Source of the DNA: Sycon ciliatum
Lineage: Eukaryota; Porifera; Calcarea; Leucosolenida; Sycettidae
Reading direction: 5' to 3'
DNA length: 64,000 nucleotides
NCBI RefSeq assembly: GCF_964019385.1
Contig: NC_088651.1
Span: forward strand, 6,280,196 to 6,344,195
Shown: positions 46,148 to 56,779 of the stretch, one piece after another
Numbering within the stretch: the stretch's first letter is position 1
Layout of the letters: every line of letters begins with the position of its first letter
Notes under the pieces: model-generated
The model's database searches: none
What the model saw: the letters and a program-made list of their open reading frames with translations, nothing else
Told to the model about the DNA's origin: nothing
Made by a program: the position numbers and the translations under genes

Positions 46148-46196
46148 CTCAGAGCCAAGAGAGGTATGTACCTTCCCTCAACCTCTTGGCTCTGAG
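46148..46196. repeat. Hairpin unique to copy B
   Basis: CTCAGAGCCAAGAG (46148-46161) and its exact complement (46183-46196) flank 21 bases. Copy A (36322-36350) has only the forward arm; the loop and second arm in B equal A's downstream sequence inverted. Confidence 0.8.
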
Positions 46197-47464
46197 TACA
46201 TGTAAGTCATGCGCCAGAAGACAAGCCTGAAAGGGACGGCACCGAATATTGCAGGGCGATACAGTACAGCGCAACGTCTTGTGAAGGTGGAACAGCTGAC
46301 AAAGTGTTCACGCGACTCGCCTTCTCTCTCTAAGATGCCTTATGGTTACCGAATGCTGAAGTCCGCTATTTACTCATGCAGCACAGTATAATTTGTTGTG
46401 CATCTCAATACCTGCCGGTTACTGCTGCTTAAGCCGTCATCCTGTGCATCAACAATTACCTACATGTAGTATTGAATTTGCTAAGCCACCTAACTAAACG
46501 TCCTGACTAAATAAATAAAGAAGGAAAGTTAGCCGGATTCGCGGCCGCATCACCTGACGTGTTGAGTAACGTCCTGACTAGCTACAACAAAATGGTATAT
46601 TATGTATCTTCATTTTCCACACTGGCCACATATCGTCCGACACTGAAGTGAATCAAGGAGCGGTGGGGGTGGGGCCTCAGCCGGCCAGAGGTCTCGGCGT
46701 CATGTGGCGACATGTCGTGACGTTTACATGCATAATTTGTGTTTATTTATTTTATTTTATTTCACCGTCCAATGGCAGAAGGCAATGAAAAGGAGGGCGC
46801 GTTAGCCACCTATGGCAAGAGAAGTAAAAAAAAGAATGAAAAACGGAAGGGCATAATTATCCGAAGAAAAGAACGCATCAGCTGGGTGACATTTATGACT
46901 AGGTTGACAATTGACTAATGATAATGATCATTATACTTTGTGCAACCAGGCTAGCACAGACACTTTATATTTATCTCACATCCCATCATACATGTATGTA
47001 TATGTAGTTGGCAATCTTAGGGGAGGACGTGAAAGCCAACCACGGCTACTTAACGTCTACATAATATGTGACCTCTGTTGTCTGTTCGAACATTTCAGAT
47101 TGCGAACGCAAGCATTTTTTTAATCATGAATATTACCCTTATGTAGGGTCTTTGGGATGGGTCCAAATCTGTTTTGTACAATGTACCACCACCTTATTTC
47201 GTGAATTCTCCCTCACAGTAAACTTGAGTAGGCTGAGAAAGATTGTTCAGGATAATTACTATTTTTTACAGTGCTCTCAATGTCCCAAACCATAACTGGA
47301 CATACAAACTTACAGAGGCGCTCATTTTCCACTGCTAAAAATGCCGCGTGAAATCCAGATAGCGGTGTGAGTGAGTGTCTTTTACGGATAGATAGAACAG
47401 AGGTTGCGACCCCTGCGTCATTCGCAAAGCTGTCAACTCCAAACCAGGTGTACATGTACTAGTA

Positions 47465-47741
47465 CAGTGCAACGTCGTTAGGAAGAACACTGATAAGACA
47501 AATGTTTGCTTAGGGGGAACTCCACGAAAAAATGAAAATTTGATAGCCTGTAGAGTTTCGGGCAGTGAGTCGAATGGTCTTGGTCCGAAGTCTCTACAAG
47601 GCGTTCTGGAACTAGTATTCGTAACTCCATTGCATAAATCACTGTGTTTTCACTGGGTATACCATACGGATGAGAAGAACTCCCGTTATTGCGAACAAAT
47701 AACATCGGTCCCTTGGTGTTCGTCCTAAAGAGGTTTGACTG
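47465..47741. mobile_element. pogo/Tigger-like MITE inserted in copy B
   Basis: TA at 47463-47464 and 47742-47743; ends CAGTGCAACGTCGTTAGGA and, inverted, CAGTCAAACCTCTTTAGGA. Copies A (38168 region) and C (41082 region) have the empty site with a single TA, which confirms the insertion and its target duplication. Confidence 0.85.
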
Positions 47742-48552
47742 TATTCGCAAGCCGGTGCTAGGCACAACAGTATGAATTAGTGGTAGGGACATCGGCGATA
47801 ATTATTTGCTAAGGAAGTTGGCTCTTCCACACACTCCCCCTAGCTCCCAGAAACACTGCATATCCGGCAGGGAGTATTGTATCCTTGCGGATTTGCCGAG
47901 TGGAAGATTCGAAGGGCCTCTGGTGTGCTCTGCAAGGCAATAATGAGTTCGTCAAGTGTCAAGTCCTGTCGGTGGGAAAATCGCGACCAACGTCCTTACG
48001 TTCCTCCTTTTGTGTCAAAAAAAGAAGAAAAGATAAAAGTGAAATTCTCAAAATCGAGCGATACACAACAAAAACAGGAAAGTACCGGGTTCATGAGCAG
48101 ACAGTTCGCTAAGTGGTCAGAGTGAAAATAGTACCTACGTGACAAATTGCCAGAACTAGCGAAGACAGAAACAGTCCAACATCCTGCAGTTGGTGAGGTG
48201 CTGAGATATGTGGCGCTGTAGAACTCTGCGCTTTCCTTCAAGGTGTCAAAGCCATCGCGCTCAACGGCTTGGCGCTGAAGCGGAATGGAATGATTGAGAA
48301 CGAGATGATGCGTCGAGTCGTAGAAATGAACTCAACTTCTGATGCAATTTAGGGTAAAGGTGCATTGGCTAATGGTTTGTGACAAGCTGTTATGTGTGCA
48401 ATTTAGGGTAAAGATGCATTGGCTAATGGTTTGTGACAAGCTGTTATGTGTTCCGGACGAGAACACTATGCATTTCCGATTGTCTTGATATCTGGTTTAG
48501 TCTCAAGGAGTTGCTGGGTCATTGTTTTCATCACGAGTCGCACCAAAATGAG

Positions 48553-48558
48553 TATAAA
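48553..48558 (+). promoter_or_regulatory. TATA box of lectin gene 3
   Basis: TATAAA in GAGTATAAAAGAGAGAGG, 167 bases before the ATG. It is conserved with gene 1, although the leader is about 40 bases shorter. Confidence 0.6.
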
Positions 48559-48719
48559 AGAGAGAGGAAGAAATCACGGAGAGTAGCATATCTACCTGCT
48601 TACTTATTCATTAAACGTTACTGGTAGTAACATTTCTGAACTGAAAGGTTACTCAAAGGGAACATCTGGTCATTTTCTGTGCAGGGAATAATATTCTGCA
48701 GTCCGTCCAAGGAGTAAAG

Positions 48720-49388
48720 ATGATTCGAATCTCTGTGGCCTTAATCCTGTGTGCACTGTCGCTACTCGTGGCTTCCAGCCCGCATCATTCGTCGTCGAGT
48801 CGCCATCACAGTTCACATTCGTCGTCGAATCTCCGTCACCCGGAGCGTTTCCTCGACTCCTATGAAGATGAGTTCGACATGAAGGCGGAAAATTCAGGCG
48901 ATAAGGATTCGTACGAGCCATCCTATGAACACAGCTCCAAGAATGAAAGTTTGCTGGCAGCGGGAACTCGATCCGCGACTGACCCACCTACCTCTGCCGA
49001 GTGTTGTGGTGACTCAGAGCATGGTCTGGTCATATTCCGCTATACGACAACAAGTCTGAGCCACCATGATGCGAGGAAGAGCTGCCAGCGTAATGGTGGG
49101 GATCTTGCCGCCCCGCGTAACATGCAGGAATTTATTGTCCTGGAGAACTTGTTACGCTCATCAGTTGGGACACTTGGGTACTGGATTGGTTACAATGACA
49201 TCAAGGAGGAAGGACGGTTTGTGGACAATGACGGAAACCTCGCCGTTATCAACAACTTTCTCCCTAACGAACCCAACAACGACCATGGTGGCGAAGACTG
49301 TGTGGATATGCAAGCTACATCAGGTTTGTTCAACGACTTAAAGTGCTCGGATATACTTTGGTATGCGTGCGAGTTCAGAATCTATTGA
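48720..49388 (+). CDS. Secreted C-type lectin 3 (mannose-type EPN motif)
   Basis: 222 residues, intronless, the paralogue of lectin 1 in copy B, with about 15 substitutions in total. Same layout: signal peptide 1-20, Ser/His-rich segment, FLDSYEDEFD, acidic linker, lectin domain 95-222 with WIGY, EPN (184-186), FND and the conserved cysteines. Twelve of the differences fall in residues 1-82 and only three in the domain (Ala147Ser, Asp183Asn, and Pro222Tyr at the C-terminus). The Asp183Asn change sits directly beside the EPN sugar-binding loop and might tune binding; that is inference. Confidence 0.9.
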   Translation: MIRISVALILCALSLLVASSPHHSSSSRHHSSHSSSNLRHPERFLDSYEDEFDMKAENSGDKDSYEPSYEHSSKNESLLAAGTRSATDPPTSAECCGDSEHGLVIFRYTTTSLSHHDARKSCQRNGGDLAAPRNMQEFIVLENLLRSSVGTLGYWIGYNDIKEEGRFVDNDGNLAVINNFLPNEPNNDHGGEDCVDMQATSGLFNDLKCSDILWYACEFRIY

Positions 49389-49969
49389 TGCAGATTTGAT
49401 GAGAAGAGAAGAGGGCGATAGCCTTTTCGTGGCGCATTGCAACGGAGCATGCCAAAATGTCTGACACGTACCCCTCCAAACGGTTTGTGTGTATTTGCAC
49501 TTGCATCTGCAGACAAGCGGATTCCCAGTCCACGTTCACCATCGATTTCTCCGTTCTCCTTTCGTTCTAAGCACAGCTGTACATGCACAATACGTAACTT
49601 GCCAAGATTGCAGCAATTATCCTCTCCTTGCTTTCAAAGTATTCAGGCTGGCTAGTTGACGCCTATCACTCACTCAGCATTTTTCTTTCTTATGTACAAT
49701 CAGTCATGTACATGACTGTGCAGCTCTGGTTAGAGAAATCCGACACCAGGAATAAAGTAGCGCCGCCCGCAAGTGCGCAGAGTGGTGTGTGTGGTGCTGG
49801 GGCCGCGTAGCCCCCCCCCCCGCCCTCCCCCGGCGACATTCTATTCATGGAGTCCGAGTTCTGTGGCCAGAACTGTGCATGGTCTTGCCTCTTTTTCCTA
49901 ATGCCATTGCTGACACATGACCCATCTCATCAGGGTGTCACTAACACTATCACCTGTTTCTGTTTCGTC

Positions 49970-51700
49970 CCTTATCAATGCTAATACAATGTATGTGCCG
50001 TAGGTCGTAGAATATCATCTACATTCTACTTCTTTTTTATGCATGGCAACAACTACTGGCACTTGCATGTACATGTACGTGTGTATCACCTCAGACCCAG
50101 TCCCATAAGACATTTCCTACATTTCTTACCCTAAGTATAGCAAACTTGCACATTCCTGTTTCTCACATTCGGATTCGTAAAAAAAAGAAATTCTGACACT
50201 GTATCCGCCCTGCATGGCATTACTGTGAGCTGGCAGCAGCAAAATACTATCAGGGGAAACTAACGTCATGCAGATATGCGCGGGCACCCACACATACACA
50301 CAATACTTGACACAATCTTTACTAGGAAACTTGAAATACATTACAGATGTGAAAAACAGTAGATGGTTCAGCTACAGTATGCAATACAATGTCCATACAT
50401 ACTTTGTCGAATGTACAGGTACATATTATTATTACTACTACTGCTACATGTGTGTACATTGTACAGCTGCCACAAAATGGCCAGGTCGCTCCCAGGGGCG
50501 GAAGACAGCAGCGAGAAAGGCAAGGAAACAAGTGGAGTGATTGAGTGTCGCTGTCTTCCAGTGGCGGAGAATCGTTCGCTACATAGGCTGCATTGGAGGG
50601 GCAGATTAAGAAAGCCTCAATGAAACTGATTAACTAGGCGAAGGTCAGCAGGTAGGAAGGTTTCAAACTCCTCCACTGTTAAGTTAACAGACTGTCTTTT
50701 GATGCGTGTTATGTCCCCATGACGCCGTGACGTCAGGTCCGCTGAGGGCAAAAAGAATCACCATCATGGTGCTCCAGTATGTAATTTTTGTCTCTGCCTG
50801 TGAGCTGTGATCATTGTAAAATAAAATAAAAATGTGATCCCGCGACTTCCTTTAATTAATGTGCAGACTGCGCCAGGCAGTGCACCAGTGAGGTTGCAAC
50901 TAAACCAGATTTGAACAGTCAGACGTGCACAATCTAGCACAAAACTGACAAGGAGTACTGATACATACCACAGCATGATCGTCAACTTGAACATTGCTCA
51001 ATAGCGCTAACCTTCCCGTCTTTTATTAGCACTATAAATATCCATGAAACTTCCAAGTTGGAAAGCCGTTGGTTAGCGCTATCGAGCAGTGCTCAAGCTG
51101 ACTTTCATCGTAGAATGTCTCAGTACTCCTTATCAGTTTTGTGCTAGATTGTGCACGTCTGACTGTTCAAAATCTGGTTTACTTGGTGGACTCGATCACA
51201 TAACTTGAATACAACTAAGTTACGGTGTAGTCGTCATCCAAGAAGGTTGGTGCATTGCGTGTTTCGGCCTCTTCCAAAGTTTGCCTCATAGCAGTGACGT
51301 GCCACAACAACTGATGTGCCCAACAAAAGATTTCAGACACGGCTTCGTGACTTTACATGTCTGATTCCACGTACATGTTAGTGCCACTGACAAGCAGCAC
51401 TCACACAGTTCGAAAACACCTCAAGTTGATAAAAATTACCTACATTGTACACTGGGATAGGAGCACGGCCTGTATCTACATTAAATTTTGGCTGTGGAGC
51501 AACACGCGAACATGAAAAGTCGAAAAATGAATGCGTGCATCATGTGCGGTTGTGTTGGGTACTCGAGCGTTAATCCCTCTAAGCTGCCCATTTGTGGCTT
51601 GAAACTACTCTGATGATCCTATTCTCAGTGGAAAGAGGATGAGAAATATTTGACCGAGTCTGGAAGTGGCATCGTCTGATTCCAGCTGTTTGTTTGACAG
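49970..51700. other. Gene-free stretch with one foldback unit
   Basis: No exon or transposon protein seen. It holds the foldback at 50901-51182 and short TAT/TAC-rich runs near 50420-50450. Confidence 0.5.
50901..51182. mobile_element. Foldback element (CCTTCCAACTTGGAAGG family)
   Basis: Arms 50901-51011 and 51071-51182 are reverse complements. The shared AACTTCCAAGTTGGAAAGCC, CTCAGTACTC and CAGTTTTGTGCTA blocks tie it to the units at 9241, 43583 and 56580. Confidence 0.7.
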
Positions 51701-51722
51701 TTCAGTTATTTTTTCTGCATCA

Positions 51723-51898
51723 ATGTCAAGTGTTTTGCGTACTTGTATGTTAACCGTCGTGTGCCTATGCACTCTGCTTGTAGTACTGTGTTCAATTCCA
51801 GCGAGGAGCTCATGCAGTGACGGGCAGTTCTTTGTAGAACACCAGAACCGTTGCTCATTGTACTGTATTGCAATCTCATTGCATGAACTGATCGCCAA
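51723..51898 (+). CDS. Possible first coding exon of a small secreted or membrane protein
   Basis: From ATG 51723, MSSVLRTCM leads into a strongly hydrophobic stretch (LTVVCLCTLLVVLCSI) ending in Ala-Arg, i.e. a signal peptide or anchor. Then follows CSDGQFFVEHQNRCSLYC, a Cys-rich start resembling a TNF-receptor-type or EGF-like module. A consensus donor GTAAGT follows at 51899. No downstream exon could be identified before the SINE at 51955 and the element beyond it. Could be chance. Confidence 0.35.
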
Positions 51899-51954
51899 GT
51901 AAGTGGTGCTCTATGCCCCGAAAGCCGATTACCTTTCGCATGATGAGCGTCACG

Positions 51955-52057
51955 GAGATGGAAACGGGAAACGTCTGAGGAAAATATTGGCTGTCACCAC
52001 CATTGAGGATTCCAACCAGAGACCCTTGCGACCAGAGATGCTCTACCACTAAGCCCT
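51955..52057 (-). repeat. SINE family 1, copy 2
   Basis: Matches 19970-20075: AACGGGAAACGTCTGAGG flank, TGTCACCACC, degraded B and A boxes (TTCCAACCAGAGACCC, GATGCTCTACCACTAAGCCC). More decayed than copy 1. Confidence 0.6.
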
Positions 52058-52060
52058 AGG

Positions 52061-53076
52061 CTCCGGCGGCTTATGCTCGCGAAATCATGGAATTATGCTT
52101 TCATGGATTCTCGCATTATGCTTGCGAAATCCTCATAATTATTATGCTTTGGCACGCGGGGATCCATATCCACTTTGTTGTATACTTACCGGGAGCCTCA
52201 AAGTTCGGAAGATTGTGCCTTTTTCGTCCTTGCAGGTGACCATACGGACAACAAAATACATGAGTATCCCCATACCAAGGAGCTAGGTGTCCATGCATGC
52301 TAGAGATCAACATGGAAAAGAGGAAACATTACTTCTTCAATTCATTAATTGACTCCTTTTTTTGTAAAATGATTTTTTCATTGCCGAATTAGTTTGAGTT
52401 ACCTTTGAAAATTATCATCACGGTTCAACTCTCTTCGCAATCGTCATACTCGCCCAAGCGTTGTCAACCTCACCCTGCGATTCATCAGCTCACCTCTCCC
52501 GTAGCTCCATGTCTACTTCCATCATGACCGAACATCAACTATACCTCAATTTGTTAGAGCTGCATTGTATATCGGGATAACCGTAGCCTGCGCAGTCATG
52601 GCTGCTAAAATCCAGAGGTCATGGCTTCGTAACATGCAGAAGGTACAATCATGTACATGAATGTATGCAGCGTTTTGCGGACTACCCGTTACTATCTCGT
52701 TCGCGCCGGGATGCCTGATAAAGGGGGATTCCCTCGCATCTTCAGCTACATGTACTGTATCAATGCGAGAAAGAACTTTGAAGGAGCCTACGATAATGTA
52801 TTGCCATGATTTCTACCCTGTGTTTTCATTGAAAACATTATCTGCACGCAGTGCATGACCTCCGAACCCTTTTTTCATTACATGTACATGTACCATGCGG
52901 ACTACCACCACTAATCATGTGCATTGAACACAATTGTGTAGCCTTCATACTAGAACTGTAGTACAATCCGATGTAGTTATGCTCCTACCTCCGAAAGGAT
53001 GCCAAATTATGCTCCAAATTTTCAACAGACAAATTATGCCAATAATTATGCCGGCAAAATCTGCCGGTGCCTACTA
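52061..53076. mobile_element. Possible TIR element (GGCNCCGGCRG ends)
   Basis: The left end GGCTCCGGCGGCTTATGC and the inverted right end GGCACCGGCAGATTTTGC, plus many AATTATGC motifs near both ends, suggest a 1-kb non-autonomous element. Target duplication is unclear and no protein is seen. Confidence 0.4.
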
Positions 53077-53372
53077 AGGCCCTCTTTTTTCTCCCTCACT
53101 ACTGCGTCCGCCGGCGCGAGGGTTTTTCCTGGCTGGATTGGTTCAGGAATATTTTATCTGACGGTCCCAAGTGTTTTGGCATCACGGCCTCTTTCTGCTA
53201 TCCACTGGCACACCTATTCTATCTGAGACACTCTGTTCTCAGTCCTTGCTTCCAAGCCTTTCATGCCTCACTCGTTATCCGGTTCACATCTGGCTGCCTA
53301 GTCACATCTGGCTGCGGCCAACTACCTTTCACTTTATTCTTTGTTGCCATCTTCATTAGGTCCGTCAAATAG

Positions 53373-53444
53373 TAGTTATAGGTTTTTTCATTTGACCCGA
53401 CGAGAGTGTGGTCTCGTCGGGTCAAATGAAAAAACCTATAACTA
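53373..53444. repeat. Perfect hairpin with 32-bp arms
   Basis: Arms 53373-53404 and 53413-53444 are exact complements around an 8-base loop (AGTGTGGT). The 16-base AACTACCTTTCACTTT occurs at 53320 and again at 53440, overlapping the right arm end. Confidence 0.9.
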
Positions 53445-54218
53445 CCTTTCACTTTGTGTGCTGTCCTTATTGTTGTCTATGTCCCTGTGTGTGCAAGTAT
53501 ATCTGGAGCGAGAACTTGGAGAATCTTGGACAAAAAGAGTCTGATCACAACTGTGACATTATCTACCCGTCAGATCTTACCTAACTCACTAATGAAGCGC
53601 GTGATAAAATTCTGCATAACTCTATGCTACACACACCATGTTAACTACTTCCCATCCCACACGTCTCGGCATCAACTAAAGACACACACGTACTGTACAC
53701 GACATTGACCTCGCACTAACGTTGATGTCATGCATATACCGGCACACTCAAGTACATTCCCCCAGAGCTAAGCATGTGGTCTAATGATATCATTCGGAGT
53801 CGACTGAACGCAATGAACATGGTAGAAACACAGTTATCAGCTGCTGATCCGACTAAGAAAGAACAAAATTAACGATGCAGGGCCTGGGTACACGGATGTA
53901 GAGCATGATCCTCGGTTTGCGCAAGATACAATATTAGTAGGGTGAATCCGGCATAAAGAGCTATCTAATCGTCAGGGAGATATTCGTGAAAGCATGGAGA
54001 CAGGAGGGTGAATAGACACTAACAGAATTATACATGACCGGTTGCAGCAAACCCATGGAGGGGAAGACTAGAGTAAGGTTGTACAAGTCAGCTACATGTA
54101 TGGACATGTGTATGGAGGGTTTACACGCCGATTTGTGGGCTGGAGGCAGTGACGGCAAATATCACTTAAGCAATCATGAATGAGTTGTCAGCAATGCGGT
54201 TTAAGGGTTGGGCTAGAT

Positions 54219-54857
54219 CTAATATCCAGGGATTCTGAACTCACAGATAGATTGGAGTAGAGCAGAGCATGGTTTGTCGTTAAATTTTCCAGTCGGTCCA
54301 TGCATCTCTACACAATCTTCTTCGCCTGAGTTGTTTGGCTCGTGAGGGAAATAGTTGTTGATCACCGCGGGATGTCCGGTGTTGTCGACAAACGTGCCTT
54401 CCTGCTCAAAATCATTGTATCCAACAAAGCCAAAAGTGTTCCCCAGAAGGGGACGAACGAAGGCCTCCAGGACAATGAATTCCTTCATGTTGAGTGGCGT
54501 TGCCAGTTCTCCGCCATTGCGCTGACAGTTCTTGAGAGCGTCGTGATGGTTCATAGCAGTTGCTTCGAACCGGTAAATGAGAAGTCGATGCTCGGAGTCT
54601 TGGCAGCACTCAACGGAGATGGGCGCTGTCTCCGATGGCGATCGTTTGCCTGAATTCTTCATAGCCAGCTGGTTTCCTGCAACACTTGCACTGTCTTCAA
54701 TGCTCTGGGCAGGTTGATCCTCATTCTCCTTTACACGGTCAGTGTTACTGTCAAGGCCATCTTCATACGAATCTAGAAACGGATGAGACGAGGGCAGGCT
54801 GGATACCTCAGACAGGAACACCACGCACAAGGCGAGAGTCAAGGAACAGCGAATCAT
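54219..54857 (-). CDS. Secreted C-type lectin 4 (diverged paralogue)
   Basis: 212 residues, intronless, ATG at 54855-54857. Signal peptide about 1-20 (LTLALCVVFLSEVSS), then HPFLDSYEDGLD as in lectin 1, an acidic/Gln-rich linker, and a lectin domain from VECCQD (about 83) on: NCQRNGGELATP, FVGYND in place of WIGYND, EPN in HEPNNSGEEDC, FNDKPC and a final CEFRIP. The EPN motif again predicts mannose-type binding, but the loss of Trp in the WIGL position is a change in the core. It lies 5 kb from lectin 3 in opposite orientation and lacks the duplicated flanks, so it comes from an older duplication. A TATTTAAA-like box lies about 115 bases upstream (about 54972). Confidence 0.88.
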   Translation of the reverse strand: MIRCSLTLALCVVFLSEVSSLPSSHPFLDSYEDGLDSNTDRVKENEDQPAQSIEDSASVAGNQLAMKNSGKRSPSETAPISVECCQDSEHRLLIYRFEATAMNHHDALKNCQRNGGELATPLNMKEFIVLEAFVRPLLGNTFGFVGYNDFEQEGTFVDNTGHPAVINNYFPHEPNNSGEEDCVEMHGPTGKFNDKPCSALLQSICEFRIPGY

Positions 54858-55239
54858 GATTTCTTTCCTGACGCGATGACAAACAGTTCCTTTTTATGAT
54901 GGAGCAGAGAAAAATGAAGCCCTACTTTCGATGATCAAATTCTGTAGTCTGCCGGTTGTAGGTTGCTGCTTTAAATACTCTGCGCACACAATGCACGCTT
55001 GTGTGCATGTGTATTGCTAGTAGAGTTCACTGGGACACGACCGTTCAGATGTTTTCATTTCTTGTTGGCTGAGTTTTGCGAAATAAAAAAAGAAATGTTG
55101 TTCTTTTCGAACGAACAGGTCTGGGACCGAGGTCAGACAGTTTTGGGCGTACTAGTACGCCGCAGTTCCTCATCTTTTGTTTCCTTGCTTTGCAAGCTGG
55201 TTGCTGTGGCTGTCCCCGCAGTTGTCTATTCTGTGATGA

Positions 55240-55355
55240 GTGTGTGTATGAGTGTGTGTGTGTGTGTGTGTGAGAGCGAGAGAGAGTGTGTGTGTGTGTG
55301 TGCGTGTGTGTGTTTGTGTGTGTGTGTGTCTGTGTGAGTATGTGTGCAGGTGTGT
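55240..55355. repeat. (GT)n-rich tract
   Basis: Interrupted TG/GA dinucleotide run about 115 bp long, about 390 bp upstream of lectin 4 on its promoter side. Confidence 0.85.
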
Positions 55356-55679
55356 ATATAGTACTGACTTGTGAGTGAGAAAAGAAAACCGTATTTGCAA
55401 CTAAAACGAGGAAGATAACATCACGGAACTACTATGCAAACAGATCTGAGAGAATCTTGGACGTTAAGAGTTTGATGTCAACATCAAACACTATCCAAGA
55501 TTTTCGAAGATCTTCCGCTTCGTTCTTCAGATAACAATCTGATCGTGGGATTAGTTTCAAATGTCAGCGAAGAGAAATCTACCAGCGCCTAACACGACCG
55601 TACATAATGCTGACACACGTTATTCGACTTTCATTTTCGGGTGAAGGTCTACAGAATTTGTTATAGACCATGCTGCTGT

Positions 55680-55845
55680 ATATGCTGCTATCTACAAAGA
55701 TCACACAGCAATGAAGCGAACAAATTCTTTCCCGCTGTTACTCGGAGTTTTGTGTGAAACACTCATCAGATAGCATTTCTCACGAAACTCGGAGTAACAG
55801 CGGATAAGGAATTCTTTGCTTCAATGCTGTGTGATCATTGCAATA
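55680..55845. repeat. Inverted repeat
   Basis: GATCACACAGCAATGAAG...CTGTTACTCGGAGTTT in the left arm (55699-55753) is mirrored at 55782-55840, with a (GT)GAAACACTC loop. No gene. Confidence 0.65.
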
Positions 55846-55989
55846 CTGGCTCTGTCCACGGGACATAGAGCACTATACGCAGCATGATGACCTTAGACAA
55901 TTGTCTTACTGGCTATGCTGCTATCTACATGGACACGTAACTGGTTGCCGTCAGGTTGGAGTGCTTCAATACTTGTCAGAACTGTTTGT

Positions 55990-56770
55990 CACTGTCATTT
56001 TCATACGGTTAGCGCTACGGAGATGTGTTAAAGCTAGGTGTCAGGACGTCGATTGTCTCAGTACTCTGTCAGTTTTGTGCCTAGTTATTGCACTTACTGA
56101 CTGTATATAGTATCCAGTTACAGTGATGGAGAGCTACTCTTAACTCGTATCCATATGTCCTTTTCTTTTCTACATTATTTTATTTATGGCTCAACATCCG
56201 AGTTTCAAATTGCACAACTGATGTGCCGTCACGAACCGTACGGCGAAACGTACGTGGTGTGAAACAACTTGTTTTGTAGTCAACTAGTCCATCACAATGT
56301 CATGCATGAGGAGTACTGTAGGAGTTTGGCTTTCGGCTTGTACAATTCGTTTTCGGAAAGCTTCCCCTTTCTTTACTTACCTTTAATATTTATGACCCAC
56401 CCAAGTTGGGTGGTGTGCTGCTTTGCTGCTTCGAATTGTAGTCAGACCGCTTTGTCAAATATCGTACTGGTCTCGTCATCATCCAGTAACAATCGACATT
56501 CTTTATTCCGTTGGGACTGTAGCTTTTGCTCGTTTTCGTTGCGCTTGCCTTCCCCTCTTTGGTCTTTTCATAACCTTGAACCTTCCAAGTTGGAAGGCTG
56601 TCGGTTAGCGCTACGGAGATGTGTTGAAGCTAGGTGTCAGGACGTCGAATGTCTCAGTACTCTGTCAGTTTTGTGCCTAGTTATTGCATTTTCTGACTGT
56701 ATAATTATAGTATCCAGTTACAGTGATAAAGATTTACTCTTAACTCGTATCCATATGTCCTTTTCTATTC
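55990..56770 (+). repeat. Two direct copies of a foldback-family arm
   Basis: About 56009-56195 and 56605-56775 share GCTACGGAGATGTGTT, AGCTAGGTGTCAGGACGTCG, CTCAGTACTCTGTCAG and the ACTCGTATCCATATGTCC end. The second copy is preceded by CCTTCCAAGTTGGAAGG. Same family as 43583-43895. Confidence 0.75.
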
Positions 56771-56779
56771 TACATAATT

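Larger units (their letters stand above)
43440..49960 (+). repeat. Segmental duplication copy B
   Basis: Colinear with copy A (27025-27230 joined to 34661-40100) and without the retrotransposon block. The tract TTCTTTTTCTTCTT at 44244-44258 is the unfilled target site. Carries lectin gene 3. Confidence 0.85.
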
